Assembly (NCBI GenBank): GCA_963575745.1
Contig: CAUYUJ010022059.1
Location: forward strand, 1,345,331 to 1,409,330
DNA: 64,000 nucleotides
Source: Prorocentrum cordatum
Taxonomy: Eukaryota > Sar > Dinophyceae > Prorocentrales > Prorocentraceae
Reading direction: 5' to 3'
Part shown: one piece after another, positions 1 through 10,778 of the stretch
How positions within the stretch are numbered: position 1 is the first letter of the stretch
Layout of the letters: every line of letters begins with the position of its first letter
Translations under genes and position numbers: made by a program
Notes under the pieces: generated by a model
Told to the model about the DNA's origin: nothing
Seen by the model: only the letters and a program-made list of their open reading frames with translations
Databases searched by the model: none

Positions 1-2
1 CC

Positions 3-335
3 CGCGGCATCATTACGAAGAAGCAGCGCCGTGGCAACTACGAGGCCGACCGCGTCGCAGGCGGGGTCGCCTACCACCTGCGCGCCCCCTTGGCCGAGAG
101 GCGGCGGCGGCTGCGCGCCCAGCTCCTCGTCGACGGTGTCGCGCACTGGGCGGCCGCGGCAGGTGTTCCCGCGGCTGCCGACAGACTCAACAGCGCCCGC
201 GGTTACGTGGCCCGCGACGAAGCCAACGAGGACCGCCTCCGCCTCACCGAGCACTCGTTCGTCACGCTCGCCTTGGGCCACTGGCGCTGCACGGTCTGCC
301 TGCGCACGGCGCGCACCACGAGGTCGAGGCAGTAG
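3..335 (+). CDS. 3' part of a LINE-like polyprotein: RNase H end and Cys ribbon (partial)
   Basis: The frame is open from the window edge to a TAG at 333-335, so the 5' part lies outside. Near the start it reads RRGNYEADRVA, which matches the last catalytic-region motif of LINE RNase H domains (GNxxAD). It continues with an Ala/Arg-rich helix and ends in GHWRCTVCLRTA, a CxxC ribbon that follows RNase H in LINE proteins I associate with dinoflagellates. The protein would act in retrotransposition (removal of RNA from the cDNA hybrid). No catalytic Asp/Glu of the N-terminal RNase H half is in view. A second ribbon in another frame at 760-1149 suggests an intron or frameshift between them. Family assignment is by motif only. 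Confidence 0.5.
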   Translation, partial: RGIITKKQRRGNYEADRVAGGVAYHLRAPLAERRRRLRAQLLVDGVAHWAAAAGVPAAADRLNSARGYVARDEANEDRLRLTEHSFVTLALGHWRCTVCLRTARTTRSRQ

Positions 336-759
336 CTGTATCGGACCCCGTGCGCCCCCAAGATCGCCTCGGTGGCCAGGAGGGCGGCGCCGTCCAGTTT
401 GGCAGCAGGCGCGGCCCTTGCGGCGGCGGCGGCGGCTGCAGCTGCCGACGGCGCCGACAGCCGACCAGGAGAGCTCGGCCCAGATCGGGGCCAGGACCCC
501 GCGCCGAGTGCGGTGGGGCAGGCGCCCGCGACCGCAGCGCGCGCGGCTCGGCCCGCGGCCGGGGCTCCGCGCCGAGCGCGGGGGGCCAGCCGCCCGCCCC
601 CGCGGGGGCCACCGCGGCCCAGTGCGACGCCGCGGCCAGCGGCCAGGTCGGGGCCAGCCTGGCTTGCGAGCGGGCCTCGGAGGAGGCCGCGAGGTCCCGC
701 TCCCCACGGCTCGGCCGCCAGCAGCGCCAGCCGTCGGCGGCCCCATTTTTTTCAGGCAA
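336..759. other. GC-rich low-complexity stretch, no convincing gene
   Basis: The stretch is dominated by GGC/GCC runs (about 410-460) and repeated GCCGAGCGC-like motifs. All frames encode Ala/Arg/Pro-rich text without motifs. It may be an intron or decayed coding DNA between the two Cys ribbons of the flanking LINE-like tail; AG at 769 just before the GTTTACGTG segment is a possible acceptor, but this is speculative. Confidence 0.4.
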
Positions 760-1149
760 AGTCATGCGGTACAGGTTTACGTGTTTCGTCTGGCAACACT
801 ACAGGGTCCGTCGGCGGCCTTAGCGGCGCCCGGCGGGGGCGAGCCCGCCGCCGAGGAGGGCCCGCCGAGGGCGCGCGACGCCCTCGGCCACATCGTGCAG
901 CGCGCCTTCGGCTACGCGTTGTGCGCGCGGTGCCACGCTTACGCCAGGGGGCGCCTCGGCAGCATCAGGGCCCCGGCATCACAGTGCGCCCCACACGTGG
1001 GCGAAGCGGGGCGCATCCGTCGGCTTCGGGTCGACCGCATTCGCAGCGGCCTGCGCTCCGCCAGCTCGGCGCGCCTCGCGGACGACGCGGCGGCTGGCGA
1101 GGCACCTGGCCTCCCGAGAGCGGCCGCCCCCGCTCCGCGGCCGCGCTAA
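760..1149 (+). pseudogene. Second Cys-ribbon segment of the LINE-like tail
   Basis: One frame reads GHIVQRAFGYALCARCHAYA, then an Arg-rich tail ending at 1149. The pattern GH-x(10)-LCxRCxxYA is a Cys ribbon that recurs after the RNase H domain in mobile-element proteins I associate with dinoflagellates, where it usually follows a first WxCxxC ribbon like the one ending at 335. The segment is therefore probably the continuation of the preceding coding region in a different frame. No start codon context or independent domain supports a separate gene. Confidence 0.4.
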
Positions 1150-1251
1150 CCGCGCTGGCCCTTCCCGCGACGGCCCACGCGTCGTCGGCGGCTGCGGGCC
1201 CCCGCGCGTCCGTGGCGTGCGCAGGGGGCGTCTGTCGCCGCCGTCCTCCTA

Positions 1252-1504
1252 GGGCTTTGTGGGCCCTGGAAACGACAGGGCAATTTTTTTACCGGTTTTG
1301 TTTTGCCGTTTCTTTGCCGGTTCCGACGCCGTTTTTTAACCGGTTCCGTCGCCGCTGTTAGACCGGTTCCGGCTCCGGTTCCAATCCAGGAGCCTTTTTT
1401 GCTACCGTTTCTGGTCGCCGTTTTTTTTGTCGCTTCCATTTTCAAAGGACATTTTTGGGAAAGGGTGAAACAACGCCCTGTCGTTTCCGGGGCCCACAAA
1501 CCCC
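1252..1504. mobile_element. MITE-like 253-bp element with 30-bp terminal inverted repeats
   Basis: The ends at 1252-1281 and 1475-1504 are inverted copies matching at 28 of 30 positions (outer part reads GGGCTTTGTGGGCCC). The interior is T-rich and built from degenerate CCGGTTCCG/GCCGTTTCT words. No ORF is carried. The flanks (TCCTA left, TCCCC right) do not give a clean target duplication, so the exact boundary is uncertain. A diverged relative lies at 14310-14560. Confidence 0.55.
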
Positions 1505-1699
1505 TCCCCCCAAATAAATACTCTCTGCGTGGAGATCCACATATAAGCGCATGTTTTAACATTTTCCTGGCAAAGCAACCTAACAGCGATGTGTAGAAGC
1601 AGATCTGGGAGCATTCCTTTTGATTTTTTTGTATGAGTCCTGTTCTAGAATTCGGATGCCTTCGCAGTCGCAGACGAGGATGATCGAAGAGGGCTCGAG

Positions 1700-1925
1700 A
1701 GCTCCCTTTGCCAGGACGCCCCCCCCGTGATCGCTTCTCGCGGCGGGGGGGGGGCGCCCCAGAACCTTGAGGAGGATGTCGGAACGCGCCCTGGCCAGAG
1801 CGCCCCCCCCGTGACCCCTTCTCGCGGCGGGGGGAAGCGCAGCAGAGAACTTCAGGAGGTGGTCAGAACGCGCCCTGGCCGGAGCGCCCCCCCGTGACCG
1901 CTTCTCGCGGCGGGGGGGCGCTCCA
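1700..1925. repeat. Tandem repeat, about 85-bp unit, nearly 3 copies
   Basis: The block GCCCCCCCCGTGAYC followed by GCTTCTCGCGGCGGGG occurs near 1718, 1801 and 1889, with a GAACGCGCCCTGGCC link between copies. The frames across it are compositional and not coding. Confidence 0.7.
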
Positions 1926-1929
1926 TACT

Positions 1930-2100
1930 ACATATAAGTACATACAGATGTATACAAAACATATAAGTACATACATCTGTATACATATTAAAACGTCGTG
2001 GATCCCCGCAGCTGAGGCTCCAGAGGCCAGACGCCATGAAGGCAAATCTTGAAACGTCCCGGATCCCCGCAGTTGCGCCTCCAGAGGCCGGAACCGCTGA
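1930..2100. repeat. AT-rich direct/inverted repeat and a duplicated 56-bp block
   Basis: ACATATAAGTACATAC occurs twice (about 1929 and 1959), and ACAGATGTATAC is mirrored as TACATCTGTATAC. Next to it a block GTCNNGGATCCCCGCAG-TGCGCCTCCAGAGGCC is duplicated (about 1995 and 2054). No gene is visible. Confidence 0.6.
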
Positions 2101-2130
2101 GAAAAACCTTGCGTATCCTTCCTCGAACTC

Positions 2131-2192
2131 CTCCTTCTTCTTCCTCCTCCTCCTCCTCCCCCTCCTCCTCCTCCTCCTCCTCCTCCTCCCTC
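2131..2192. repeat. (CCT)n microsatellite
   Basis: An almost uninterrupted CTC/CCT trinucleotide run. Confidence 0.9.
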
Positions 2193-2200
2193 TGAGCACA

Positions 2201-2520
2201 CCGCGAACGGGACCGTGCAATACCCCTCGGCGGCTCTTCTTAGGGACGTGAACATGAACGCCGCGCTCGAAACATCCTCCAAATCTGCCCCGAAAGCGAA
2301 GGATGTTGGGACAGAAAACAGGCAAACCGCTCGAGACGTCCCCACAAAACGACCGCGAACGGGATCGTGCAATACCCCCCGGCGGCTCCCCTTAAGGACG
2401 TGAGAATGAGCGCCTCGCTCGAGACATCCCCTAAATCTGCTCCGAAAACGAAGGATGCTGGGACAGAAGAGGGGCAAACCGCTTGAAACATCCCCACAAA
2501 ACGGCCGCGAACGGGGCGCG
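2201..2520. repeat. 152-bp tandem repeat, 2.1 copies
   Basis: The word CCGCGAACGG recurs at 2201, 2353 and 2505, a spacing of exactly 152 bp. The rest of the unit (AATACCCC, GGACGTGA, GAAACATCC, CCGAAARCGAAGGATG) is conserved with scattered substitutions and no length change. This indicates a young duplication of a non-coding unit. Confidence 0.85.
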
Positions 2521-2521
2521 C

Positions 2522-2690
2522 GTGAGTCTCAGCATGAGCAAGTCTGAATAGGAGTAGGTCTGAGTATGAGTAGGTCTGAGTATGAATAATGTTGTGTCTG
2601 AGTAAGTTTGGGCATGAGTAAATCTGGATGCGAATAAGTCTGCGTATGAGTAAGTCTGGGTACGAGGAGGAGAATAAGAAAGAGAAGGGT
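2522..2690. repeat. Degenerate 18-bp tandem array
   Basis: Repeated GAGTAAGTCTGAGTATG-like words, about nine copies, phased at roughly 18 bp with point changes. Confidence 0.75.
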
Positions 2691-2752
2691 AAGGAGGAGA
2701 AGCAGAAGGTGTCCAAGTAATAACGAGAACCCCATCTTAGGATATGGGGAAC

Positions 2753-2885
2753 AACTCCTTCCAGGGCGTGAGTTACACAAACAATCGACTGATTCAAAGG
2801 GATCGCGGGTAAAGGGGGGTGGACACGATGGGCGCAGACAAAGCAGCCACCCCAGCCGACAGGACCCGCGCATCGCTCGGCCCTT
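2753..2885. repeat. 133-bp direct repeat, copy 1
   Basis: Starts AACTCCTTCCAGGGC and ends CGCATCGCTCGGCCCTT. It matches 3068-3200 at nearly all positions with no indel; the two copies are 315 bp apart. Confidence 0.85.
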
Positions 2886-2989
2886 GGGGAGGAGAGAAGG
2901 ATCAAAACTAAACGATCCCCCGTTCAACATCAACTAAATGCGTGGACGCACGAAATGGAAAGATGAATAACAAGTACGTACCTGCGGAT

Positions 2990-3066
2990 GACAAGTCGCG
3001 CAATCACGCACGCGGCCCTTCCTATCCCTTTTCCCCCCGTCACAACCGAAGCTTGCATGGTAAGGG
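2990..3066. repeat. 77-bp dispersed repeat, copy 1
   Basis: Contains GCACGCGGCCCTTCC, CCCTTTTCCCCCC and ends CATGGTAAGG. The same 77-bp block is at 13380-13456, about 10.4 kb away, with roughly ten substitutions and no indel. It directly abuts copy 2 of the 133-bp repeat here. Confidence 0.8.
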
Positions 3067-3067
3067 A

Positions 3068-3200
3068 AACTCCTTCCAGGGCCTGAGTTACACAAACAAC
3101 CGACTGATTCAAAGGGTTCGCGGGTAAGGGGGGGTGGACACGATGGGCGCAGACAAGGCAGCCACCCCGGCCGACAAGACCCGCGCATCGCTCGGCCCTT
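3068..3200. repeat. 133-bp direct repeat, copy 2
   Basis: Second copy of the 2753-2885 unit, same length. Confidence 0.85.
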
Positions 3201-3318
3201 CCCATCGAGGCGATCGCGGGCACAGGGCCCATCGTGCGCGATCCCAAACCCGCCCCAGTGAACCCTGGCTTGTTCTGGGCATTGCTCATGCTGCTGAAGA
3301 GAAGCCGTCGCAATTTTA

Positions 3319-4226
3319 TCAGTCCAAATCCGAATTGTCGACAATTAACTCGGAGACCGCTCGCTCACTGAACTGGTCGCTTCTCAGGTATCCGAGGAAA
3401 GCTGCGCTGCGCCCGCCGCCCGCCTGTAGCGAAGGGCCCAACGAGCTGCAAGAATCGAGCAGGTCTCTGGCCATGCCCCGTCTCAGGCAGTGCGTGCCGA
3501 GCATGCCGCTGTCCGCTACACCGACGGCGGCTGCGTGACGTCGGAGGTCTGCTACAAACGCACAGCGAGATTTCGAAAAGATCGTGGCCGAACCTGCTCG
3601 CCAGGCCGCTCCAAGGGCCCGCTTCATATGGTGGTGCGCGCGCAGAAACGAGCCATATGATTCGCAGTTGCACTCTCTACGGAGCAGTGTGGCGTTCGCT
3701 CGTTCTTCTTCCTGGTCAAGGTGATAACCGCAGCGCCGCTTTCGCGCGCCACCGCAGAGCGAGGGCCTCTCTCTTGAAGTGGAAGGGCCTCAGAAAAGGG
3801 GGCCCTGAGCAGAGACGGCCGCGATACTGCAATAGGAGCAGCCATCTCGTAATCACCCTCGGCCTGCGCCAGCTTGACCATTGCGCGGGCGCCCCGCGCC
3901 TGGAGGCCCAGGCGGGGCTTGGGTGCTGGCGCCAGCTTGCGCACGCCCCGACGGACTTGCTGCGCTACGCTGCTGCCCCAAGAATTTGACAGCCTGATGA
4001 AGCGGGAGCCCGCCGGGGGTGCATTGACGAACATACTCGTGAAACTCAAAACGCTGCTCTCTGTAGCTGGGAAGTGGTGCGGCACGTTGGACGCGTCACA
4101 CAAAGCGCCCCAACAGCGTATCCCACTGGCATATGTCGGGATAGACGCTTTGATTGCCGTCATCACTAGGCGCTGCGCCCGGTAGGCCATCAAGTCGTCA
4201 GCTGCAAGGCCAGCCGCCGAGGCCAA
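3319..4226 (-). pseudogene. Tyrosine recombinase of a DIRS-like element (broken)
   Basis: On the minus strand, 4226-3624 reads as the N-terminal SAM-like/core-binding part (YASGIRCWGALCDA, ALPLQERG, LTRKKNERTPHC). Then 3627-3319, in another frame, gives the catalytic end: GTHCLRRGMARDLLD (the HxxR motif), GGGRSAAFLGYLRSD (WxS region with Trp replaced by Gly, then the candidate nucleophile Tyr) and a terminal DNSDLD typical of this family. Such enzymes integrate the circular DNA intermediate of DIRS retrotransposons. About 60 residues seem to be missing around FVNAPPAGS and the halves are frame-shifted, so it is inactive. It lies downstream of the RT/RNase H remnants on the same strand, the order expected for DIRS elements. 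Confidence 0.7.
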
Positions 4227-6510
4227 ACTCGAATCCGTTTCCGGGCCCCTCCGGCCCCCACTAAGTCACCCATGCATGCCTCGAGCATGCGCTGGTCAAA
4301 AGTGTTACTGTGTAGGATTACAGCCAATTTTCCTCATTGGAAAACTTGCGTAAGCACTGAGCAACGATCCATGCGGTGCATTGTTCCCTCGGTAGCGCCA
4401 GAGCACGCCGGATCCACCAGTCGCATGACTTCCCTTGCTCTGGAGGTTGAGCTGGTGGAAGTTTCTGGTGCGCCAGGCGCCTGCCCGCTGGCGATGCTGG
4501 AGCAGACGTTGCTTGGCTGCACCCTTCCAAAGTCACAGGAACAAAGGCAAGCCCGCATGGGTCGGCGCGCCTCTGGGGCGGGGAAACACGACGACGCAGA
4601 TCCAGAGTAACCGGCGTGAGCGGCCTCATGTCGAAAGTGGGCTTGTTACGAAAAAGCTACGGTGCTACGAGTCGTAGCGAACTGCTGTGCCGCGGGTGGG
4701 GCCCACTGCGGCGGCTCCAATTGCATGTTGCGACGCCTGCCGCGCATGCACACTGCAACATAGATGTCGCGCACCGCGCGCCGCGACACAGCTGGCGCTG
4801 CAACGGCGACGACCTTGCCACCGGACTGCGATCCATAACTGGCGACGCACGGCGAGAACAGATACGGCGATGATTGGGAAAATGGACATGAGAGCGTGGG
4901 AAGCCTGCGCCTGGGAGAAAGAGAGGAAGACAAAGGGAGAGGGGCGAGCGGGGAACGTAAAGGGGGCGGGAAAACGGGGAATGGGAGGTCGCTCAAAGAA
5001 GGATCAATGGCAAAGGTGGGTTCGAATGAACAGAAGGATGGATGGTGCTTCTCCCTCCTCGCCAGGACTGGCGTTGCACGAACCCACGAAAAAGGCATGG
5101 GGACGGGTGTCCATGCGACCGACTGCTGTCGGGGGGAGCAGCCAGCTGGCACTGGGCGACATGACAAAACCTGGCTGGTGCCACACACATGGGGGCGGGG
5201 TTGCCTCCGCGCGCTGCAGCAGCTGGTGCCGCCAATCAGGGCTGGCGCCCAAAAGCCGAACAATGGCCATGCAAATAAACAAAATAATGACGAACACGCA
5301 ATCGTGCACACTGCGCCCCGGCGAGCACGTAGACAAGCACACAGGAATACCAGCTGGTGCTACCAGGGAAGGCCACATACAACCTGGGCGTCAAGACCGA
5401 CAAAACATGACAGCATATGGCGAATGCGACATATGATGCGTCAAAGTATCCTCACCTGTACAATGCACAACCAAAGAACAGGTGGCGATGCTACAACGGG
5501 CTGACGCCCAGGCGCCAAAGACATGCATTCCAATAAATTCGCCAAGCTGGTATGCAACCAGCGCGCGAAACAATGCACGCGTGCGCGTGCCCCAACGCGG
5601 AGCAGCTGGCGCTGCCCAGTAAGGCTGGTGCCCAGGCGCCAACCCAAAAGGGGTATGAAATCATAATTTCGCCCATTTGCAGAAACATGATTGCGCGCGT
5701 CAACGCATGTACATGACTGTATGTATATGGCGGCGAAGGAACAACAGGAGTTCGTGTTGCTGAATAGCGCGCGGGCGCGTAGGACGCTGACTTGCGCCAG
5801 CCGGACAGCGTGGAGGCAGCGGGCGCTGTCGGAACACTGCTCGTCTGATGCTCAGTCGTGATACTCTGTCACTGGAAGCGTGGCTGACAGGGGGATTGAT
5901 GACGTGAGTTCCACAGAAGCTCCCTCGCGCTGTCGTTGCTCACTGTATGTTCGTTATCGACAATATATTTGTTTGTTGGTTGTTTGAATTCCAGATGCGT
6001 AACTACATGACAAATGTGACAAATTACTGCAAACAGGTCGGCCTGGATACGGACTCGCGTGACCATGCGCATGAAAAAACGACCGCGCACTGCCCCGGCA
6101 GGGGGCCAAACCGACTGCAAACGCGGGCCGCACTAGGGCATGACCCGGGCCACCGCTGCTACAGCACCTGGCCGGCGCGAGCTCGGTAAGCGACCGGCGA
6201 GCCTGGCCCCGCGTTGGCGCATGGACAACAGACCCGATTTCTCTGGCGCATCCGACTAGGGCCGGGCGCTCTGAAGATGCAAGCCGCATTGGGCTGCGTA
6301 CCAGGACTGGTGGGGCTACAGCAATGACGCATGGGGCGTTGGCCCTACGATGCGACGAAATTGTTTTCCTTGCGATCTGCTACTCCACCAGGCGGAGCGG
6401 AGCTCCCTCGCGAAGCCAGCCTCCTAAGTCCCCATGGAGTTCAAACCAATCGAACGTCAGCACCTTCTCCGAGCCGCACAGCTCCAGAAGGGCCATCTGC
6501 CATATTCAAC
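4227..6510. other. Spacer between RNase H and recombinase remnants; no convincing gene
   Basis: Frames on both strands are open for up to 250 codons but lack motifs and agree with composition only. What can be seen is the cluster of short palindromes at 5127-5640 and a GCAA-loop hairpin (minus strand, 5195-5210, GCGGAG-GCAA-CCCCGC). In a DIRS element this interval could once have encoded a methyltransferase domain, but I see no trace of it. Confidence 0.4.
5127..5640 (-). repeat. Cluster of short CTGG...CCAG palindromes
   Basis: Read on the minus strand, at least six sites within 500 bp share a TGG stem, a 3-6 nt loop and CCAGC: CTGGTAGCACCAGC (near 5350), CTGGGCAGCGCCAGC (near 5600), CTGGGCACCAGCC (near 5625), TTGGGCGCCAGCC (near 5230), TTGGCGGCACCAGC (near 5213) and CTGGGCGTCAGCC (near 5500). 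The surrounding text at 5210-5245 and 5595-5645 is itself a diverged duplication. Confidence 0.5.
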
Positions 6511-6513
6511 TTA

Positions 6514-7563
6514 GAAGGGTCGTATTCGGCACGGTAAGTCAGGCATACCTGCCATATCAAACCAAAGCCTGCCCGATATCATGGCAAGGTCTTCGTTGGC
6601 ACAGAACCACTTTCAGACGCAAGCTGAAGCAGCCTTGCTGTCGATGAAATGAAGGACACGACGGTGATGAAAACGATCGGGGCACAGGCGCACAACGCCC
6701 ACCAACGCCGCCAAACGCTCGTACGCGACGATGTTGGTTTTCCTGCGGCGAAGAAGCCGACGGACCTTCTTCGGCAGACGGCCGCGCAAGAATATGGAGG
6801 TATCATCGTCGAAGCAAGCTACTGCTCCGATACTGCCGTTGTGTTCGGCGTCTGTGTAAACGCAACCAAGGGCAGACGAATTTGCGGACCGAGGGGGACG
6901 ATGCGAAAAGCCTCTTGTTCGATCACTGTGAGAAACCAGCGAATGGTAAAACGAAGGCGGGCTGTTAGGGCACGGGGGCCCCGTCCCTGTCTCTGGTTCC
7001 AAATATGCGGGCGCAACAGGGCGCGGCCGACCCTGTTGAAGATGCGCGCGCTCAGGAACTGAACGCGCCCACGCAGCTTCGCGGCGAACCCAGGCGCGAG
7101 AATATCCTCGCGCAGGACGCCTCGTAAGTCTTCGGACCATGTCTCTTTCTTCTGGCCCCGAAGCGACCAAGAAGATACGCCAGCGGCAACTGAGATGTGA
7201 AGGCCTAGGGGCACGACTGCCGAGCCCGAGTCTATCTTCTCCGGATCCAGCTGCCGCCCAAAACAGTCAGTGACGACCTCCTGGAACACTGCGCCGGTCC
7301 AACCAGCTAACGCAACACCACTGGGACACCTGTAATCAAGGACCACCCAAAAGGCATCGTCCACGTACATGAAAATGATCAAGAAGAAGACTCTGTGCAT
7401 GATGCTTTGGATTGCTCTGGGCGTCCGATACCAGCCCGTCACACCACCCAAATTACCAAAAACATGGGAGGAGAGGGACAGCGACGAAGGCGAGCACAAC
7501 GGGGTTGAACACCAAGGCCCAGCACAACCACTCGTGGGCACGATGTTGCGGAAGCGTCTTGAA
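6514..7563 (-). pseudogene. DIRS-like RT (C-terminal half) and RNase H
   Basis: Resuming directly after the LINE insertion, the minus strand gives FKTLPQHRAHEWLCWALVFN, then (new frame) FGNLGGVTGWYRT and MYVDDAFWVV, the RT catalytic YVDD motif, followed by the thumb (AAKLRGRVQFLSARIFNRVG). After another frame change near 6865 an RNase H domain follows: CVYTDAEHNG, NIVAYERLAAL and HFIDSKAASAC, holding the three acidic residues. An in-frame TGA at 6613-6615 interrupts it; beyond it KWFCANEDLAMISGRLW still fits the family. It replicated DIRS RNA into DNA. The N-terminal half is at 11821-12592. Confidence 0.75.
7552..7563. repeat. 12-bp target-site duplication of the LINE, 3' side
   Basis: AAGCGTCTTGAA, identical to 11809-11820. 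On the minus strand it encodes the FKTL of the interrupted DIRS RT. Confidence 0.9.
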
Positions 7564-10500
7564 CCTTCCTTCCGAGTCGTACACCAGGCGGTGCGTGGAC
7601 AGACAGAGCGCGGAAAATGCAATAGACAAAACACTTGGAGAATCACAATGAGGAATGTGGTGGCGCAGCGTGCGCTTCCAGCCCGATAGGGACTGCGCTG
7701 CGTCTACCGTCGCGTGAACACTGCCGAAAATTCCCACGGATTGCTTCAACACGATGGGAGCGAACTCTCTGCTCGGCGCGCCTCTGCGCCCCACTCCGGC
7801 AGCAGTCGCCGGCGTGAAAGAGTTTGGCGCGAACGTGGTGCGGCGAAGCAAGCTGTTCTCACTTGAGCGCAGCACGTCGCCGAACAGAAGCATATGCCGG
7901 TATAGTAGCAGGGTACTGGCACCCGTGTGCTGCGCAAGCCTCATCACTTCTGCGTTTGGTACTCTGGACAACCATGACGGCTTGATGCCAGTGATCTTTC
8001 TGAAGCACTTGTTCTGGAAGCCGCCCAGACGCCGTGTTTGGGCTTTGTTCAAGCATGCCCCAGCGAGCCCGTAAAGCAATTTCGATTCCACCACTGAAGA
8101 GAAAATGCGTAACTTGCGTCTCCAAGTCAGAGAGGAATGGGGCCACAGTTACTGAGCGACGAAAACACCCTTTTTGCTTCGCCGCTCTTGCGCCCCAGTT
8201 CAGGCCCTGCGTCTGCGTCGGCTGGCAGATGCGCACCTAAGTACTGAAGCTGCTTGCCTTGCTTGAGCGCCGTGCCATCGGGTGCACAAACGCCCCCTTT
8301 CGCCCCCGCGGCAAGGGCCTGGAACTTGCCCCAGTGCAGCTCCATGCCGTACCTGCGACCCGCGTCAGAAATTGCTTTCAAGTGCTCATTCAAGGATGCG
8401 TCGTTTGTCCCAATAAGCAAGGTGTCGTCCACGTAGACGCACTCGCACAAGTCCCCCTTCGCGTAAGCACCCTTCGCTCCACCTTCCCAGAAGCCGACAG
8501 CGTCGTGAAGTAGCACTGTCATTACGAGGATAAACAGAAGTGGGCTGAGCGTGCACCCTTGAGAGATGCCGGACAGCTGCGGCCTCGGAGCAGAATCGCT
8601 ACCGCATTCGCTGACGACAAACAGCCTCTCAGTCATCATCACGCGTATCATTGCCAGAAACTCTTCTGGGATCCCTCGCCTCCTGAGCGCGTCCAGCAAG
8701 CTGTCAACGCGGATGCTGTCGAACGCTTTCTTCCAGTCCAGGGCGACGAGAGTAACAGAGCCATTTTTCTTCGCCCTCGCCAATTCTATGTTGCGCCTCG
8801 CTGCGCGAAGGGCGTGCCCCGTACTGCACCCAGCCCGGACGCCAAATTGAGTTCGCGGCAACCTGTCGTCGATGCCAGCGCCCAGCAGCCTTGCCTTCAA
8901 CGTCGCGGAGAAGACTTTCATTGCGACGCACTGCAAAGATAAAGAGCGATCGTTGTCGCAATTGGCAGGGTCCCCCTTCTTGTATAGCAGGCATACTTTT
9001 GAAGCGCACCATGAATGTGGGAGTTCCTTGCTGTTCCACGCATCGTTACATGTGTCTAAAAGCCACTGCAATTGCCCGGGCTCGTCGGCCAGCGGCTTGT
9101 ACACCTCTGCTGGGACGTCTTCAGGTTTGCAAGCTTTCCCAGAACGCACGCGTTGGAAAGCTTTCCGGAGCTCCGCATCTGTGAACATGCCCAAATTGAT
9201 ATCCAAGCGAAGGTGTATAACGTCCTCCGTATTCGGCGTAAGAGTGACGTGTCGCACATGCCACTGGATCGCGTTGAGATGTTCTGCGAACGTCTCTGCG
9301 CGCTCGTCTGTCGCGACGGGGGCACCCGCGCTGTTATTCAACCGTCCTTGAGGTCTCGCTTTCGGCTTCGTGATGTTTTTGATGCAACTCCAGTCGCCAG
9401 AAGCAGTGAGATATTCCAACCATCTGGCACGATCTTGCTTTGCAGATCGTTTGACAGACTTCCTCAAAATGAGCTCTGCTTCCCAATCTCCGTCGACGCG
9501 TGCCTGCCGCCGGTCATCCAACAGAGACAGCGTGCGCTGGGAGATCCACGGCTTGTTCGGCGCGCGCACCATGTCTGGTACGACGGCCTCCACAGCAGCC
9601 CAAACAGAGCTCGAAGTAGCTTGCCAGCGCTGGGACAGAGAGCCACAGCGAGACAACGGCGCAGTCAATCGTGAAACCTCCTGCGACAAAGACTTCCGTC
9701 CAGCAGGTGACCGGAGCCCCCTCCAATCTTTACGCTTGCGCCTCTGCTTCGTCTCCTGTCCGGGCTCTGCATCGCCGGTCATGAACTTTGCCAGCGCTGG
9801 GTAATGATGAGATGCGAGGGTGCTCGTCGTGTCACTCCGCATGTCTATTCGGTTTCTCTCCAGGGGCGCTGGGGCCAGCAACAAATCGAGGGCGTCGTAA
9901 CCGTTAGCCGTGATGGGGCCACCAGGCCGGACACAAGGCTCGTGGTATGTTGCCTTGAACTCTGGTGGGTGATTGAAAACGGTGTTCGCGACGATGAAGT
10001 CAAAATCCGTACATAGCTCCATGAACAAATCACGGTTTGGGACCTCTGCTTTCTTCGCCGCCTCCCAGCCGAACCGATGCTCGCCCATAATGCACTCCTC
10101 TCCAGCACGTCTTCCACCAAGTCTGGCGTTCCAGTCGCCGAACACCAGCCGATGGCCATAACCAGGGAGCGCCGCCAAATGACGGTGTAGGCGGTCGTAA
10201 TAGCTCAGCTTCTCATCGGTCGGCCTGTCGTTGCGCGGGGCGTACACAGTGCATAGCGTGAGCCGCCCAGCGCCGGTGCGGATCTTGATGGAGGCAATGC
10301 GGCTGTCCAGCTGCCAGTAACCGCGCACTCGCGGACGAAAACTTGGAGCGATAACAAAACCTACACCAGCCCATTCGGGACGCGCCCCTGCCGTGCCTGA
10401 CAATACCACCGAATAGCCATCTTCGGTGTCATAATGATCGGAATTCGGCTTGCGTGTCTCCTGTAGGCACATGATATCGACGGACTGCGAACTCATGTAA

Positions 10501-10778
10501 ATGCAAATCTCAGCTAATTTCCAAGAACCAAGAACCAACACGAACAAAACTGCCACGGCCCATATTGAATATGTCCGCGTCCTCGCGGCTCTCCGCCGCG
10601 AGGGGTGAAACTGAAACCTTCTGTCTGTCTGCGCACCGCCGTGGCCCCTACATGGAGCCACCCCCCTTCCCCTTGCCCTTGCTCTCGCTGAATGCTTTCG
10701 CCTTCTCGAACTTCGCCTGGGCCGCCGTGGTGATCTCGGAGAGCTCACCTGACGACCGCAATGCATCCCACTTCCCAC
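7564..10778 (-). pseudogene. LINE ORF2: APE-type endonuclease and reverse transcriptase, one frameshift
   Basis: The first 883-residue frame (10778-8127) holds an exonuclease-endonuclease-phosphatase domain (residues about 85-335: CLQETR 104-109, VYAPRND, FGDWNARLG 213-221, and SHHYP where SDH is usual, so the last catalytic Asp is changed). The RT follows (about 595-880: LVALDWKKAFDS 678-689, SGISQGCTLSPLLF, VYVDDTLLIG with YVDD at 782-785, QYLGAHL). A one-base shift near 8138 (CCCC run) moves the thumb and C-terminal region (VESKLLYGLAGACLN) into the frame ending at 7453. That frame has no stop before the element ends and runs into the DIRS target. ORF2 nicks target DNA and primes cDNA synthesis. 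It overlaps the end of ORF1; the start shown is the first available, and the true start could be later. Confidence 0.88.

Noticed and set aside
1252-1504. Target-site duplication of the 253-bp element
   Set aside because: Flanks TCCTA and TCCCC do not match well enough.
4687-5504. Overlapping + ORFs of 200-250 codons
   Set aside because: They run opposite to the DIRS-like remnants, contain no motif and cross short palindromic repeats.
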